A DNA stretch of 46,554 bases, from NCBI GenBank assembly GCA_021820975.1, contig JAKADA010000015.1, positions 1 through 46,554 on the forward strand, written 5' to 3'. Position numbers and translations under genes: made by a program. Positions 1 through 11,056 of this stretch are shown here, one piece after another. Position 1 is the stretch's first letter. Each line of letters begins with the position of its first letter. The notes beneath the pieces are model-generated. The model did no database searches, was not told the origin of the DNA, and saw only the letters and a program-made list of their open reading frames with translations. This DNA is from Bacillota bacterium (lineage in GTDB: Bacteria; Bacillota; Bacilli; Alicyclobacillales; SLC66).

Positions 1-97
1 TTACACGTTGTCCTTCTCTATACGATGTTTAGTTTTCAAGGATCCACCGGGCTTTCTTGCTCGCCCGTGTCGCCCGTCTCTCGCGGCGACAGGTATC
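1..97 (-). other. rRNA operon leader (5' part, off left edge)
   Basis: Read on the minus strand, this stretch follows a strong promoter. It contains a GC-rich hairpin (arms 69-74 and 85-90) and then the CTTGAAAACTAAACA-type segment that commonly precedes 16S rRNA in Bacilli. The 16S gene itself would lie beyond position 1. An rRNA operon just downstream of gyrA is also the B. subtilis arrangement. The leader and its orientation are visible; the rRNA gene is inferred. Confidence 0.7.
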
Positions 98-126
98 AAT
101 ATACCATCCTAGAAATCGAAAGTCAA
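98..126 (-). promoter_or_regulatory. Sigma-A promoter of the rRNA operon
   Basis: On the minus strand the -35 box is TTGACT (121-126) and the -10 box is TATATT (98-103), with a 17-base spacer. Initiation would fall near 90, giving a leader of about 90 bases or more. Confidence 0.8.
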
Positions 127-241
127 CACGGAAGTTTATTCCATTGCAAATAGTCCTAATGCATAGCAACAGCCCCAATCACCCATAGGATTTGTAAAGC
201 ATCCCATCTAGGTCAAAGGGGCCGTATCGACAGAGAAAAAA

Positions 242-343
242 CTATTCTGACCGAGGCATCACGAGGTTCACAATGATAGCCTCCATAGCCAGAAACAAAA
301 CGACTACCAAGAAAATCGAGAATTGATCGATAACAAATTCCAT
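242..343 (-). CDS. Small single-span membrane peptide, 33 aa, unknown
   Basis: The ATG at 343 is preceded by a good ribosome binding site (GGAAAGGAG, about 6 bases upstream), and the frame ends at TAG 242-244. The peptide starts MEFVIDQFSIF, has one hydrophobic segment of about 20 residues (IFLVVVLFLAMEAIIVNLV region), and ends MPRSE. It lies between gyrA and the rRNA promoter, on the same strand as gyrA. The length and layout (short charged head, one membrane helix) recall holin-like toxin peptides and small stress peptides, but I do not recognise the family. No promoter of its own is obvious, so it may be cotranscribed with gyrA. Confidence 0.45.
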   Translation of the reverse strand: MEFVIDQFSIFLVVVLFLAMEAIIVNLVMPRSE

Positions 344-415
344 AAGTCGGCTCCTTTCCTACTATACATTAGGAGCAAGTCCCAAGTTCTTAATCCTATT
401 GTACTACGATTTTCA

Positions 416-2872
416 TTATTCTTCCGTCGTTTCTTCATCATCTTCCGTTGACACAAGTCGTGCCACAGTACTTACTTCGGCCTCTTCGCCTACATTGATC
501 AACTTCACACCTTTTGTATTGCGGCCATACGTTGATATATCATCCATGTGCAGACGAATTGCAACACCTGTATTGGTAATGATCATGAGATCTTCACCTT
601 CATTGACTACCTTGAGACCAACGACAGGCCCATTTTTACGTGTGACATTAAGCGTTTTTACGCCTTTGCCTCCGCGCGTTTGCGTGCGGTAATCATCGAT
701 CGTCGTGCGTTTCCCATAACCTTTGGTTGTAACAACAAGTACAGTCGTATCAGGTTGAATAACATCCATATCAATGACTTTATCTTCATGATCTAAAGCG
801 ATGCCTTTAACACCCGATGCAACACGACCCATTGGACGGACATCAGATTCAGGGAATCGAATGGACATACCCAATTCAGTCCCCATAATAATATCTTGTT
901 CCCCATCCGTCAGACGCACACCAATTAGTTCATCATCTTCACGCAAAGATAAAGCAATCAGCCCAGCTTTACGAATGTTAGCAAAGGCACTCAACGACGT
1001 CTTTTTCACTATACCGTGTTTTGTTGCTGTGAATAAATAGTAATCTTCCCGTTGCATATCCTCTGAAGTCACAGGAATCACGGCGGATATCTTTTCTCCT
1101 TGCTCAATGTTCAACATATTGATGATCGGAACACCCTTAGCTGTTCGCCCGAGTTCCGGTACCTCATAGGCCATTAGTCGATAGACTTTAGCCTTATTGG
1201 TGAAAATGAGAAGGTTATTGTGCGAAGAGGTAATAAATAAATGTTCAACAAAATCCTCATCCTTCGTCCCCATCGCGGTAATACCTCGTCCGCCTCGTCG
1301 TTGACTTCGATAGGTACTTGACGGAGCACGTTTGATATACCCTGAATGGGAAATCGTAATCACCACATCTTGTTCCTGGATGAAATCCCCTTCGTCAAAC
1401 TCACCTTCTGCAGCTATGATACGCGTACGGCGTTCATCACCATATTTATCACGAATTTCAAGAATTTCTTTTTTAATCACACCATACACAAGACTTTCAT
1501 TCGCTAAAATAGCTCTATACTCAGCAATCAAACGTTGCAATTCCTTGTATTCATTTTCGATTTTTTCACGTTCTAATCCTGTCAACCGTTGCAGACGCAT
1601 GTCAAGAATAGCTTGTGCTTGCTCTTCACTTAACGCAAAACGAGTCATCAAACCATTTCGGGCGATCTCAGCAGTAGCAGAACTTCGAATCAGTGCGATG
1701 ACCTCATCAAGGTTATCTAGCGCTATGCGTAACCCTTCCAAGATGTGTGCACGCGCTTCAGCTTTGCGCAAGTCAAATTTAGTGCGTCGAACGATAACTT
1801 CTTTTTGGTGTTCGAGGTAGTAATAAAGTAATTCTTTTAGATTAAGTACACGGGGCTGTCCATGAACAAGTGCCAATGCATTGACGCCAAACGTCGATTG
1901 CATGGGCGTGTGTTTGTATAGGTTATTTAATACAACTTGCGGACGCACATCACGGCGCAATTCAATCAGGATACGCATACCACGACGATCACTTTCGTCA
2001 CGCAAATCCGTTATACCATCGATTTTCTTCTCACGTGCAAGTTCAGCAATCTTCTCAATTAATTTTGCCTTGTTCACCTGATACGGAAGTTCCGTAATGA
2101 TAATGCGCATCTTACCATTTTTCTCTTCTTCAATCGTATGTACTGAGCGCATTGTCAAACTACCGTGACCCGTTTCATAGGCTTTACGGATACCATCTTT
2201 ACCTAAAATGACAGCCGCAGTCGGGAAATCCGGTCCTTTAATCACAGTCATCAAATCTGAGATAGTAACGTCCGGATTGTCAATCAACATGACAACGCCA
2301 TCGATCACTTCCGTCAGATTATGAGGAGCCATGTTCGTTGCCATTCCTACGGCAATACCTGATGAACCATTGACGAGAAGGTTAGGAAAACGCGATGGCA
2401 AAACACTCGGTTCTCGTTCACTTTCATCATAGTTAGGTATAAAATCAACCGTCTCTTTGTTAATGTCGCGAACAAGCTCTAAAGCTAACGATGACATACG
2501 TGCTTCTGTATACCGCATAGCAGCGGCTGAATCACCATCTACACTACCGAAGTTACCGTGTCCGTCGACAAGTAGGTACCTTGTCGAAAAATCTTGGGCA
2601 AGTCGCACCAAAGCGTCATAAACTGACGAATCACCATGAGGATGGTATTTAGCGAGGACATCACCAACGACACGAGCTGATTTTTTATAAGGTTTATCAG
2701 ATGTCATGCCAAGTTCCATCATGTCATAAATAATCCGACGATGGACAGGCTTTAATCCATCACGCACATCAGGTAATGCGCGACTAATAATGACACTCAT
2801 TGCATAGTCAATGAATGACGTGCGTAGCTCTGAACTGATATCAATCGGTAAAACTTTCCCTTGCTCAGCCAC
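416..2872 (-). CDS. gyrA: DNA gyrase subunit A
   Basis: This is the breakage-reunion subunit of the A2B2 gyrase that introduces negative supercoils using ATP. At 818 residues it has the usual length. The winged-helix domain carries the catalytic tyrosine at residue 121 ([10 protein letters not shown]). The quinolone-determining stretch [17 protein letters not shown] keeps Ser82 and Asp86, equivalent to E. coli Ser83 and Asp87, so no classic resistance change is seen there. The C-terminal beta-pinwheel has the GyrA box QRRGGRG (about residue 530). The gene follows gyrB by 21 bases in one leftward operon. Confidence 0.97.
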   Translation of the reverse strand: MAEQGKVLPIDISSELRTSFIDYAMSVIISRALPDVRDGLKPVHRRIIYDMMELGMTSDKPYKKSARVVGDVLAKYHPHGDSSVYDALVRLAQDFSTRYLLVDGHGNFGSVDGDSAAAMRYTEARMSSLALELVRDINKETVDFIPNYDESEREPSVLPSRFPNLLVNGSSGIAVGMATNMAPHNLTEVIDGVVMLIDNPDVTISDLMTVIKGPDFPTAAVILGKDGIRKAYETGHGSLTMRSVHTIEEEKNGKMRIIITELPYQVNKAKLIEKIAELAREKKIDGITDLRDESDRRGMRILIELRRDVRPQVVLNNLYKHTPMQSTFGVNALALVHGQPRVLNLKELLYYYLEHQKEVIVRRTKFDLRKAEARAHILEGLRIALDNLDEVIALIRSSATAEIARNGLMTRFALSEEQAQAILDMRLQRLTGLEREKIENEYKELQRLIAEYRAILANESLVYGVIKKEILEIRDKYGDERRTRIIAAEGEFDEGDFIQEQDVVITISHSGYIKRAPSSTYRSQRRGGRGITAMGTKDEDFVEHLFITSSHNNLLIFTNKAKVYRLMAYEVPELGRTAKGVPIINMLNIEQGEKISAVIPVTSEDMQREDYYLFTATKHGIVKKTSLSAFANIRKAGLIALSLREDDELIGVRLTDGEQDIIMGTELGMSIRFPESDVRPMGRVASGVKGIALDHEDKVIDMDVIQPDTTVLVVTTKGYGKRTTIDDYRTQTRGGKGVKTLNVTRKNGPVVGLKVVNEGEDLMIITNTGVAIRLHMDDISTYGRNTKGVKLINVGEEAEVSTVARLVSTEDDEETTEE

Positions 2873-2893
2873 GAATGCATTGCCTCCCAGGCA

Positions 2894-4810
<1,917 letters not shown>

Positions 4811-5071
4811 TTATGGCACAAGTGAATGGATTACGTCGACCGAAATTGCTCGCTTTTTCAGTGTTGTAGCAGAAATGGGGGATATATACACACAATCATC
4901 AGTAATGACGTAGGATTTACTGTCTTTTTCTTCGATGCGATAAAGTTTGCCTGTTGTCTTCATATGGTTAAGAAATTCTTGCGTGGCATCATTTTGAGTA
5001 TGTTTGACATCAATGATAGCAATGACTGCATTTGCCGCAATCGTGACATCGCCGCCCAGGTGAATGAACAT
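4811..5071 (-). CDS. remB: RemB-like extracellular matrix regulator (DUF370)
   Basis: This 86-residue protein of the DUF370 family is equivalent in position to B. subtilis yaaB/remB between recF and gyrB. RemA and RemB are small DNA-binding proteins linked to biofilm matrix gene activation. The frame is open from a GTG at 5080 that overlaps the recF stop, but the SD AAAGGAG lies only about 1 base from that GTG and 10 bases from the ATG at 5071. I chose the ATG, giving the typical beginning MFIHLGGD. The family tail SPISATTLKKRA is present. It is expressed in the recF-gyrB operon. Confidence 0.85.
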   Translation of the reverse strand: MFIHLGGDVTIAANAVIAIIDVKHTQNDATQEFLNHMKTTGKLYRIEEKDSKSYVITDDCVYISPISATTLKKRAISVDVIHSLVP

Positions 5072-5076
5072 GTCAT

Positions 5077-6168
5077 TCACGCTCCTTTAACCGATAGTAT
5101 ACCATGTGCCGTTTCAAACACCTTACGGGGCACAGACAGGGTAGACGGAACTTGATCGGGATGCGTAGTGGTCAGGATAGTTTGCGTACGCGAAACTATC
5201 TGTACTAAATGTTCTTGTCGAATTGGATCAAGTTCCGATAACACATCATCGAGTAACAGGACTGGATATTCACCTGTCTTTTCGCGGATAAGATCAACAA
5301 GCGCCACTTTAAGAGATAAGACAATAGAACGTTGCTGACCTTGAGAGCCAAAACGATCAGCTCGTTGATTAGCCAGAAGAATGTTCATATCATCACGGTG
5401 GGGACCAATCGTTGTGAATCCTTTTTGTAAATCTTTTTCTCTTGTTTGATGCCATGAATCTTGCAAACTTTGCTCAATTTCTTCAAGTTTTCCATCTTCA
5501 GTACAAGTGACATAGTCGATTTTAAGTTGATCTTGTTTTTCTGAGATGATGTCATCATGTTGTGCAGAAAGTTCGCATAGTCTAGCGATAAATTGGCGGC
5601 GTGCCATAATAAGACGAGCACCTGCTTGACTCATTTGCTCATCAAAAACATCAAGTGCCAATGGTTGCCTCATTTTTAACAGGCGATTCCGTTGGTTAAG
5701 TAAATGATTATACAATTGCAAGTCTTGAAGAAAGCTCGGTTGAATTTGTGATAAACCTAAATTGATAAATTTTCTCCGATCTTCAGGGCCACCTTTGACA
5801 ATTTGTAAGTCATCGGGTGAAAAGTACACAGCGTAAAAATGCCCTAGAAACTCAGACAAACTTTTTTTCGTCACGCGATTAACCATCACAAGTTTACCCT
5901 TGCTTGTTACTTTCATAGCAAGATCTATTGTGCCTTGCAGGCCACTACACAAAGCGCGCAGCCTGCTTTCTTCTTGACCCCACGAGATAACTTCGCGATC
6001 AAAATGAGCTCTTGGTGAACGCCCATAGGAAAATAGAGCTAAGGCTTCTAAAATTGATGTTTTGCCTTGCGCATTTCTTCCGTACAAGATATTTAAATTA
6101 TCGCCAAACTCTACTTGAGTAAAACTGTAGGAACGAACATTTTGCACATCAAGTCGATTAACTTTCAT
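5077..6168 (-). CDS. recF: DNA replication and repair protein RecF
   Basis: RecF is an SMC-like ABC ATPase that binds gapped DNA and helps load RecA in recombinational repair. Walker A is GRNAQGKTS (about residue 31), the ABC signature is GSQGQQRSIVLSLK, and Walker B is YPVLLLDDVLSELD. The open frame extends 31 codons further upstream, but family proteins begin M-x-(I/V)-x-x-L, matching MKVNRLDVQNVRSYSF at 6168. That gives 363 residues, the usual length. The start overlaps the end of yaaA by 11 bases and has no strong SD, which suggests translational coupling. Confidence 0.95.
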   Translation of the reverse strand: MKVNRLDVQNVRSYSFTQVEFGDNLNILYGRNAQGKTSILEALALFSYGRSPRAHFDREVISWGQEESRLRALCSGLQGTIDLAMKVTSKGKLVMVNRVTKKSLSEFLGHFYAVYFSPDDLQIVKGGPEDRRKFINLGLSQIQPSFLQDLQLYNHLLNQRNRLLKMRQPLALDVFDEQMSQAGARLIMARRQFIARLCELSAQHDDIISEKQDQLKIDYVTCTEDGKLEEIEQSLQDSWHQTREKDLQKGFTTIGPHRDDMNILLANQRADRFGSQGQQRSIVLSLKVALVDLIREKTGEYPVLLLDDVLSELDPIRQEHLVQIVSRTQTILTTTHPDQVPSTLSVPRKVFETAHGILSVKGA

Positions 6169-6376
6169 GATCTTGATCAAACTCAATGCAGACAGATTGA
6201 TCTTCGTAACGTACACAATCTCCTGGATAAAGTTTTCTTCCACGCCTAGTTTCGCGAACACCGTTAACTAATACGATGTTTTCTTCAAGTAAAAACTTAA
6301 CACTTCCGCCAGAAGAAGCAAAGCCCGTGTACTTTAAAACTTGTTGCAAAGTTACATAAGAAGTTTGAATTTTCAT
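6158..6376 (-). CDS. yaaA: S4 domain RNA-binding protein YaaA
   Basis: This 72-residue protein has an S4-type RNA-binding fold (FLLEENIVLVNGVRETRRGRKLYPGD). The family is always found between dnaN and recF in Bacilli; its role is not firmly established and is linked to ribosome assembly or replication-gene coordination. It starts at ATG 6376, 6 bases after the dnaN stop. It ends inside the start of recF. Confidence 0.9.
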   Translation of the reverse strand: MKIQTSYVTLQQVLKYTGFASSGGSVKFLLEENIVLVNGVRETRRGRKLYPGDCVRYEDQSVCIEFDQDHES

Positions 6377-6382
6377 CGTAAC

Positions 6383-7525
6383 TTATATATTGGCGATTCG
6401 CACTGGCAAAATCAAGTGCAATAAATCGTCAAGTCCTACAGGACGAAGTACAAATGGACTTCCCGAGCCTGTTAATTCTATGCGTACTTGATCAGTCGGG
6501 GTTTGACGCAAAGCGTCAATCATAAATTTGGCGTTACATGCGATCATCATATCTTCGCCCTCAAACGTGATGGGATCGATTGATTCAACCACCTTACCTA
6601 TCTCTGGAGAATGCGACAAAATTTCAATGTTGTTTCGCCGAAATTGAAAACGGACGATGTTGTTATCTGTATCTCGAGCAAGTAGCGCAGCGCGTTCCAC
6701 ACTGTCATGAAGATCTTTCGTGGAAAAAACAATGTTTGTTCGAAATGTCGAAGGAATGATGCGTGTCGTATCTGGGAATTTTCCTTCGATAAGACGCGAT
6801 AAAAACCGTGTATTTAAAAAAGTAACGAGCAATTGATTGTTTTCGATCAAAATATCGACCAATTGATCTGTGTCGGGCAGGATTCGTGAAAGTTCCATCA
6901 AGCTTTTCCCAGGAATAATGGAGTCCATTAGGGCATAGTCTTGATGTGATTCAACTTGTGTGCTTTGCGTAGACAAACGATGGCTGTCTGTTCCTGTCAG
7001 CGTAAGTTTACCATCAGCATAATTCCATAATACGCCTGTAAGTGTGGGACGAATTTCTGATGAGGCTACTGCAAATGCCGAGTGTTCAATAAGTCCTTTA
7101 AGCGTTGATGCCATAACAGCAAAACCACGTTCATCATGGACGATTGGTAAATCTGGATATTCTCGATAATCCATGCCATTTAGCTGATAGTTTGCAGTTC
7201 CTGATTGAATCGTTACGGTACTTTGTTGAGAATCAACGCGAATAAGAGAATGAGGTAATTTTCGCACGATATCGATGAGATAACGTGCTTGTAAGACAAC
7301 GGACCCTTCTTGTTCAATTTGAATAATATTTTGTTCGTTGTCATCAGAATTTTCGATATGCATTTGTATACCAATTTCCAAATCATAACCTGTGATATAT
7401 AGTTGATCACTTTGTGCCGTTAATAACACACCATAAAGGATCGGTTTAGGCGTACGCGTAGGTATTGCTCTTGCTACTTGTTGCAACCCTTGTAAAAAAT
7501 CAGCTTTGCGAACGACAAAACGCAT
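6383..7525 (-). CDS. dnaN: DNA polymerase III sliding clamp (beta subunit)
   Basis: This 380-residue ring-forming processivity clamp has three repeated clamp domains. Recognisable stretches are MRFVVRKADFLQGLQQVARAI at the N-terminus, NGMDYREYPDLP, and the C-terminal LRPVGLDDLLHLILPVRI, which contributes to the partner-binding pocket. It is the second gene of the leftward dnaA operon. The dnaA-dnaN gap holds the unwinding part of the origin. Confidence 0.97.
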   Translation of the reverse strand: MRFVVRKADFLQGLQQVARAIPTRTPKPILYGVLLTAQSDQLYITGYDLEIGIQMHIENSDDNEQNIIQIEQEGSVVLQARYLIDIVRKLPHSLIRVDSQQSTVTIQSGTANYQLNGMDYREYPDLPIVHDERGFAVMASTLKGLIEHSAFAVASSEIRPTLTGVLWNYADGKLTLTGTDSHRLSTQSTQVESHQDYALMDSIIPGKSLMELSRILPDTDQLVDILIENNQLLVTFLNTRFLSRLIEGKFPDTTRIIPSTFRTNIVFSTKDLHDSVERAALLARDTDNNIVRFQFRRNNIEILSHSPEIGKVVESIDPITFEGEDMMIACNAKFMIDALRQTPTDQVRIELTGSGSPFVLRPVGLDDLLHLILPVRIANI

Positions 7526-7555
7526 AAAAGCTTCACTCCAATCCGGTATTAAGTA

Positions 7556-7670
7556 GGTTATTTAATAATGTACTTAAAGATAGTAATTATTATTAGGGCT
7601 GTGGATATGTGGATAAGCACTATAAGACGTACATAGAGAAGGAATGTGCCTGTTATCCACATGTGGATAA
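7556..7670. other. oriC: oriC, unwinding side: DnaA boxes, GC cluster, trios, AT-rich stretch
   Basis: Reading from dnaA toward dnaN there are an abutting inverted DnaA box pair (7653-7661 TTATCCACA and 7662-7670 TGTGGATAA), then two overlapping boxes (7608-7616 TGTGGATAA and 7600-7608 TGTGGATAT). These are followed by a GGGC cluster (7596-7599), triplets AAT-TAT-TAT-TAG (7585-7596) and an AT-rich run (about 7556-7584). This order is the box / GC cluster / DnaA-trio / unwinding element order known from B. subtilis incC. The boxes are seen directly; the function is by analogy. Confidence 0.8.
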
Positions 7671-7689
7671 GTAGATTGAAATCGGTTTA

Positions 7690-9033
7690 TTACATGGTGG
7701 ATATCGTTTCTTTAAGGTGTTGGACAACTTGACTAAGATGATGATCAGTTTGAATTTCTTTTTCGACCTTGTCGCAGGCATGAATCACTGTCGTATGATC
7801 TCGTCCGCCAAATTCGTCACCGATTTTAGGAAGTGATAAGCCTGTCATTTGTCTTGTTAAAAACATGGCGATTTGCCTTGGAAAAACAATGTCTCGTTGA
7901 CGTGAGCGGCCTTTTAGGTCTTCTGTCTTTAGGTGATAATGCGATGACACCACTCGTTGAATATCAGCGGTTGTGATTGGTTTTTTGGTTGCTGTTGCTA
8001 CTAAATCAGATAAAGCATCGATAACAAGCGATGTATCAATGTCACGTGACATCATAGAAGAGTACGCGATGACACGAATGAGGGCACCTTCTAATTCACG
8101 AACATTCGTTTCTACCTTTGATGCGATCATATGGATAGCTTCATCCGGAATGTCGATACCTTCCGCCTTGGCTTTTTTGCGTAAAATAGCAATACGAGTC
8201 TCAAATTCTGGGGGCTTGATATCGATGATTAAACCTCCGGAAAAGCGTGAACGTAAGCGATCTTCAAGATCGGGAATATCCTTTGGTGAGCGATCACTCG
8301 TAATAACGATTTGTTTATGGTCGCCATGCAAAGTATTAAAGGTATGAAAAAATTCTTCTTGAGTTGACTCTTTGCCAGAAATGAATTGGATATCGTCAAT
8401 TAATAAAATATCAACTGTTCGATATTTGTTGCGGAAATCCGGGACAGAGTTTGACTGAAGTGCCGTCACAAATTCACGCACAAACGTTTCACTTGTAATG
8501 TAAACGACGCGCGAAGATGGATTAATTTCAAGTGCACGTTGCCCAATGGCATGCATCAGATGCGTTTTACCGAGTCCAACGCCTCCATAAAGAAAAAACG
8601 GGTTGTAGGATGCAGCTGGTTTTTCTGCAATCGCGATGCTTGCGGCATGAGCCAATTTGTTGCGATCGCCAATAACAAATGTTTCAAACGTATAGCGCGC
8701 ATTAAACGATGTGGTTTGTGGAAATTCATTGCGATCTTGATCGACAGGTTTGTTATTTCCTGTAAGCGTTTTCGATGAATTGGCTGTTGGAAGTACAAAA
8801 TGAATTGTAATCGGTGAAGATGTCGAATCAGCTATGACATCTTGTACCGTATCAGAATAAAACTTGTTGATATGATCAAGAGCAAGTTCGGTTGGAACGC
8901 GGATCAATAAGTTTTGGCCATCAAAGGAATCCACTTCGGTAACAGCAAACCAAGTTTGAAAGATAACTTTTCCTAGTTTCTTTTCCATCAAAAGAAGTGC
9001 TTTTTCCCATAGCACTTCGGCGGAAATGGTCAT
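7690..9033 (-). CDS. dnaA: Chromosomal replication initiator DnaA
   Basis: DnaA is an AAA+ ATPase that binds DnaA boxes and melts the origin. Domain I is at the N-terminus (VLWEKALLLMEKKLG). The AAA+ core has Walker A GGVGLGKTHLMHAIG and Walker B ILLIDDIQFISG. The C-terminal HTH carries the box-binding signature GGRDHTTVIHACDKV. The frame is open further upstream to 9117, but homology begins at MTISAEVLWEKAL (ATG 9031-9033), about 10 bases behind a GGGGGG ribosome binding site, giving 447 residues. DnaA boxes on both sides imply autoregulation. Confidence 0.96.
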   Translation of the reverse strand: MTISAEVLWEKALLLMEKKLGKVIFQTWFAVTEVDSFDGQNLLIRVPTELALDHINKFYSDTVQDVIADSTSSPITIHFVLPTANSSKTLTGNNKPVDQDRNEFPQTTSFNARYTFETFVIGDRNKLAHAASIAIAEKPAASYNPFFLYGGVGLGKTHLMHAIGQRALEINPSSRVVYITSETFVREFVTALQSNSVPDFRNKYRTVDILLIDDIQFISGKESTQEEFFHTFNTLHGDHKQIVITSDRSPKDIPDLEDRLRSRFSGGLIIDIKPPEFETRIAILRKKAKAEGIDIPDEAIHMIASKVETNVRELEGALIRVIAYSSMMSRDIDTSLVIDALSDLVATATKKPITTADIQRVVSSHYHLKTEDLKGRSRQRDIVFPRQIAMFLTRQMTGLSLPKIGDEFGGRDHTTVIHACDKVEKEIQTDHHLSQVVQHLKETISTM

Positions 9034-9385
9034 ACAGCAAAAGCCCCCCGAGATAAAAAGAGTTGGCAGCTGATGTATCCACAAGGGCGGTGTGCATAAT
9101 AAGTAACTTATACACAATAGCAGAGGATGGGGATAACTTATCCACAGGTGTTTATAACCTGTGGATAAGTAAAACAGCCGTTCCGTTAATGCTGTCCAAT
9201 CATATCAAAAAAGCGTTTGTTAAACAACAACGAGAGGCGATTTTGCGCGATTTAAGGCGTAATTTGTCGAAGATGTAAAGGAAATGTTGGGGCTGTGGAT
9301 AATTCTTGTGCATAGTGTCTATAAAGAAAAATGTACACAATAATTATGCACATGTTGATAACTGCTTGTGGATGACTATTTTAAC
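9034..9385. other. oriC: oriC, upstream DnaA box cluster
   Basis: This gene-free stretch between dnaA and the rpmH promoter contains exact or near DnaA boxes. They are 9075-9083 (GTATCCACA, one mismatch), 9108-9116 (TTATACACA), 9138-9146 (TTATCCACA), 9160-9168 (TGTGGATAA), 9294-9302 (TGTGGATAA), 9344-9352 (TTATGCACA) and 9367-9375 (TGTGGATGA, one mismatch). Boxes 9138 and 9160 face each other. The cluster corresponds to the incA/incB regions upstream of dnaA in B. subtilis and probably also carries the dnaA promoter. Confidence 0.85.
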
Positions 9386-9415
9386 TTGACATCAGAAGCA
9401 ACACGTCACTATAAT
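9386..9415 (+). promoter_or_regulatory. Sigma-A promoter of rpmH
   Basis: The -35 box TTGACA (9386-9391) and the -10 box TATAAT (9410-9415) are both perfect consensus hexamers, separated by 18 bases. The promoter lies next to the last DnaA box of the origin cluster. Confidence 0.85.
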
Positions 9416-9464
9416 TAGTAGGTGTTTCTTCTATGAAGAGACGCTTGAGGAGGTGTGACTAACT

Positions 9465-9599
9465 GTGAAACCGACTTATAATCCTAATGTTCGTAAACGC
9501 AAGAAAGTTCATGGATTTCGTAAGCGGATGTCGACAAAAAATGGCCGCCATGTCTTGGCCGCAAGACGCCGCAAAGGTAGAAAAGTTTTATCAGCGTAG
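9465..9599 (+). CDS. rpmH: 50S ribosomal protein L34 (bL34)
   Basis: This 44-residue, very basic large-subunit protein starts at GTG 9465 behind TTGAGGAGGTGTGA. The sequence [20 protein letters not shown]...GRKVLSA matches the family end to end (MxxTYxPxxRKRKKxHGF). It is the first gene of the rightward transcript, directly behind a consensus promoter, and is followed by an attenuator-like hairpin before rnpA. Confidence 0.95.
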   Translation: MKPTYNPNVRKRKKVHGFRKRMSTKNGRHVLAARRRKGRKVLSA

Positions 9600-9624
9600 G
9601 CCACTTGTTCGGTGGTCTTTTTTT
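9599..9624 (+). terminator. Attenuator-like hairpin between rpmH and rnpA
   Basis: A short stem (GGCCAC pairing with GTGGTC across a TTGTTCG-type loop) is followed by seven T residues and starts right at the rpmH stop codon. With only about six pairs it is probably a partial terminator. It would let L34 be made in excess over the RNase P protein from the same promoter. Confidence 0.6.
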
Positions 9625-9667
9625 CCGTTATGACCGAGTGTGCCGTGATTAGTGGAGGTTCTACTCT

Positions 9668-10048
9668 GTGCCGGAAGACGTTATAGATTTGACGATAGAC
9701 AAGGTGAGTCTTAAAGGTCACCGCTTGCAGCAAAATCGGGATTTTCGGACAGTTTTTTTACATGGTACTTCGGTCGCAAATCGGTATTATGTGCTCTATA
9801 TTTTGAAAAGACGTAAAGCTGAAGCCACTAAAGTGGGCTTTTCCGTAAGTAAAAAAGTAGGCAATGCTGTCGTAAGAAACCGAACAAAGCGGTTGTTACG
9901 GGAATCATTGCGGCTTCATGTGCACCATTTTAATTGTGGTTATTTTCTTGTTGTGATTGCTCGTAAAGATGCGCCTTGTTTAAAAACGTTGACTGATGTG
10001 GACAAGCAGATAGTGATATTGTTAAAAAGGGCTAAATTATGTACCTAA
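9668..10048 (+). CDS. rnpA: Ribonuclease P protein component
   Basis: This is the protein cofactor of RNase P, which matures the 5' ends of tRNAs. The 126-residue product has the RNR motif [12 protein letters not shown], the central [13 protein letters not shown] strand-helix and the substrate-binding FR at QNRDFRTVF. The start is GTG 9668 behind GGAGG (9 bases). This gives an N-terminal extension of about 15 residues before the usual LKxxHRLxxNRDF opening. It overlaps the open frame of yidD at its end. Confidence 0.92.
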   Translation: MPEDVIDLTIDKVSLKGHRLQQNRDFRTVFLHGTSVANRYYVLYILKRRKAEATKVGFSVSKKVGNAVVRNRTKRLLRESLRLHVHHFNCGYFLVVIARKDAPCLKTLTDVDKQIVILLKRAKLCT

Positions 10049-10074
10049 GTACTGGTGTAGAGGGGCGTTCAACC

Positions 10075-10284
10075 GTGAAGCTCATCGTCATCGGGATTAT
10101 TCGTTTTTATCAGTTGTTTATCTCGCCTTTAACGCCTCCTTCCTGTCGTTTTGAACCTACTTGCTCCCATTACTCCTTGGCGGCAGTGAAAAAATATGGT
10201 GTGTTTAAAGGTGGATGGTTGTCGTTGCGGCGCATTGTACGATGTGGTCCTTGGCATCCAGGTGGATACGATCCATTGCCATAA
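10075..10284 (+). CDS. yidD: Membrane protein insertion efficiency factor YidD
   Basis: YidD is a small membrane-associated protein that assists YidC-dependent insertion. The family signature [18 protein letters not shown] is complete with both Cys residues, and so are [30 protein letters not shown] took GTG 10075 (9 bases behind GAGGGG), which gives 69 residues starting [15 protein letters not shown]. An ATG at 10039, overlapping rnpA, would add 12 residues that do not look like the family. It lies between rnpA and yidC as in most bacteria. Confidence 0.9.
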   Translation: MKLIVIGIIRFYQLFISPLTPPSCRFEPTCSHYSLAAVKKYGVFKGGWLSLRRIVRCGPWHPGGYDPLP

Positions 10285-10306
10285 TCGTGTGGGAGGTTGG
10301 TTTGTA

Positions 10307-11050
10307 GTGGGTTTGCGTACCTCAAAATTGATTGGAATTGCATTTGGCGCTGTCATGTTTCTCGGCAGCAGTGCATCGGCGTTCGCTGCGACGACGACAG
10401 CGAAGGTACCTGCGAGTCCGAGTATTTGGGACGATGCAGTGAATAGTCTGGCGCACTTTATTAATTGGGTAGCGCAATTCACACTACACGATTATGGGTT
10501 GGCTCTCATCGTAGTGACAATTTTGATTCGGCTTGTCACCATGCCCTTAGTGATTCGTAGTTTGCGCAATACCAAGCGAATGCAAGCGTTGCAGCCGCGA
10601 CTGCAAGAACTCAAGAAAAAGTACGCGGGCGATTCGAAAAAGTTTCAAGAAGAAACGATGAATGTATACAAGTCTGAGGGCGTAAATCCTGTTGCAGGGT
10701 GTATGCCAATGTTGTTGCAGATGGTCATCTTGTGGGTTTTGTATCGCGCCATCTATACCGATCAAGCGATGTTATCGTCTAAGTTTTTAGGGCTGTTGCC
10801 TTTGGGGGTACCGGATCATACGTATATTTTACCCGTACTTGCAGCGGTAACAAGTTATTTGCAAACGCGTTTGACGATGGTACAGATGGAATCCAGTCAA
10901 AAGATGATTATGTATATTTTCCCTGTCATGATCTTTTTCATGGGATTGAAGTTCGATGCAGGGTTGGCTTTATATTGGGTTGTCAGTAACGTATTTACGA
11001 TTTTTCAAACGTACTTCACTCGGGTTAAGCCTACGAAGCAGGGGGCATGA
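10307..11050 (+). CDS. yidC: Membrane protein insertase YidC/Oxa1 (SpoIIIJ type)
   Basis: YidC inserts membrane proteins independently of, or together with, SecYEG. The start is GTG 10307, 10 bases behind GGGAGG, giving 247 residues. A longer upstream frame reads through yidD and is not credible. Five membrane segments are visible, with the conserved hydrophilic-groove arginine in the first after the signal (LIVVTILIRLVTMPL). The cytoplasmic hairpin is RMQALQPRLQELKKKY. The N-terminus ends in SSASAFA-A, a signal peptidase I type site with no lipobox cysteine, whereas B. subtilis SpoIIIJ is a lipoprotein. Confidence 0.95.
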   Translation: MGLRTSKLIGIAFGAVMFLGSSASAFAATTTAKVPASPSIWDDAVNSLAHFINWVAQFTLHDYGLALIVVTILIRLVTMPLVIRSLRNTKRMQALQPRLQELKKKYAGDSKKFQEETMNVYKSEGVNPVAGCMPMLLQMVILWVLYRAIYTDQAMLSSKFLGLLPLGVPDHTYILPVLAAVTSYLQTRLTMVQMESSQKMIMYIFPVMIFFMGLKFDAGLALYWVVSNVFTIFQTYFTRVKPTKQGA

Positions 11051-11056
11051 TCGCCG

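Noticed and set aside
9034-9117. Longer DnaA starting upstream at 9117
   Set aside because: The extra 28 residues are not DnaA-like and run into the DnaA-box region; homology starts at ATG 9033.
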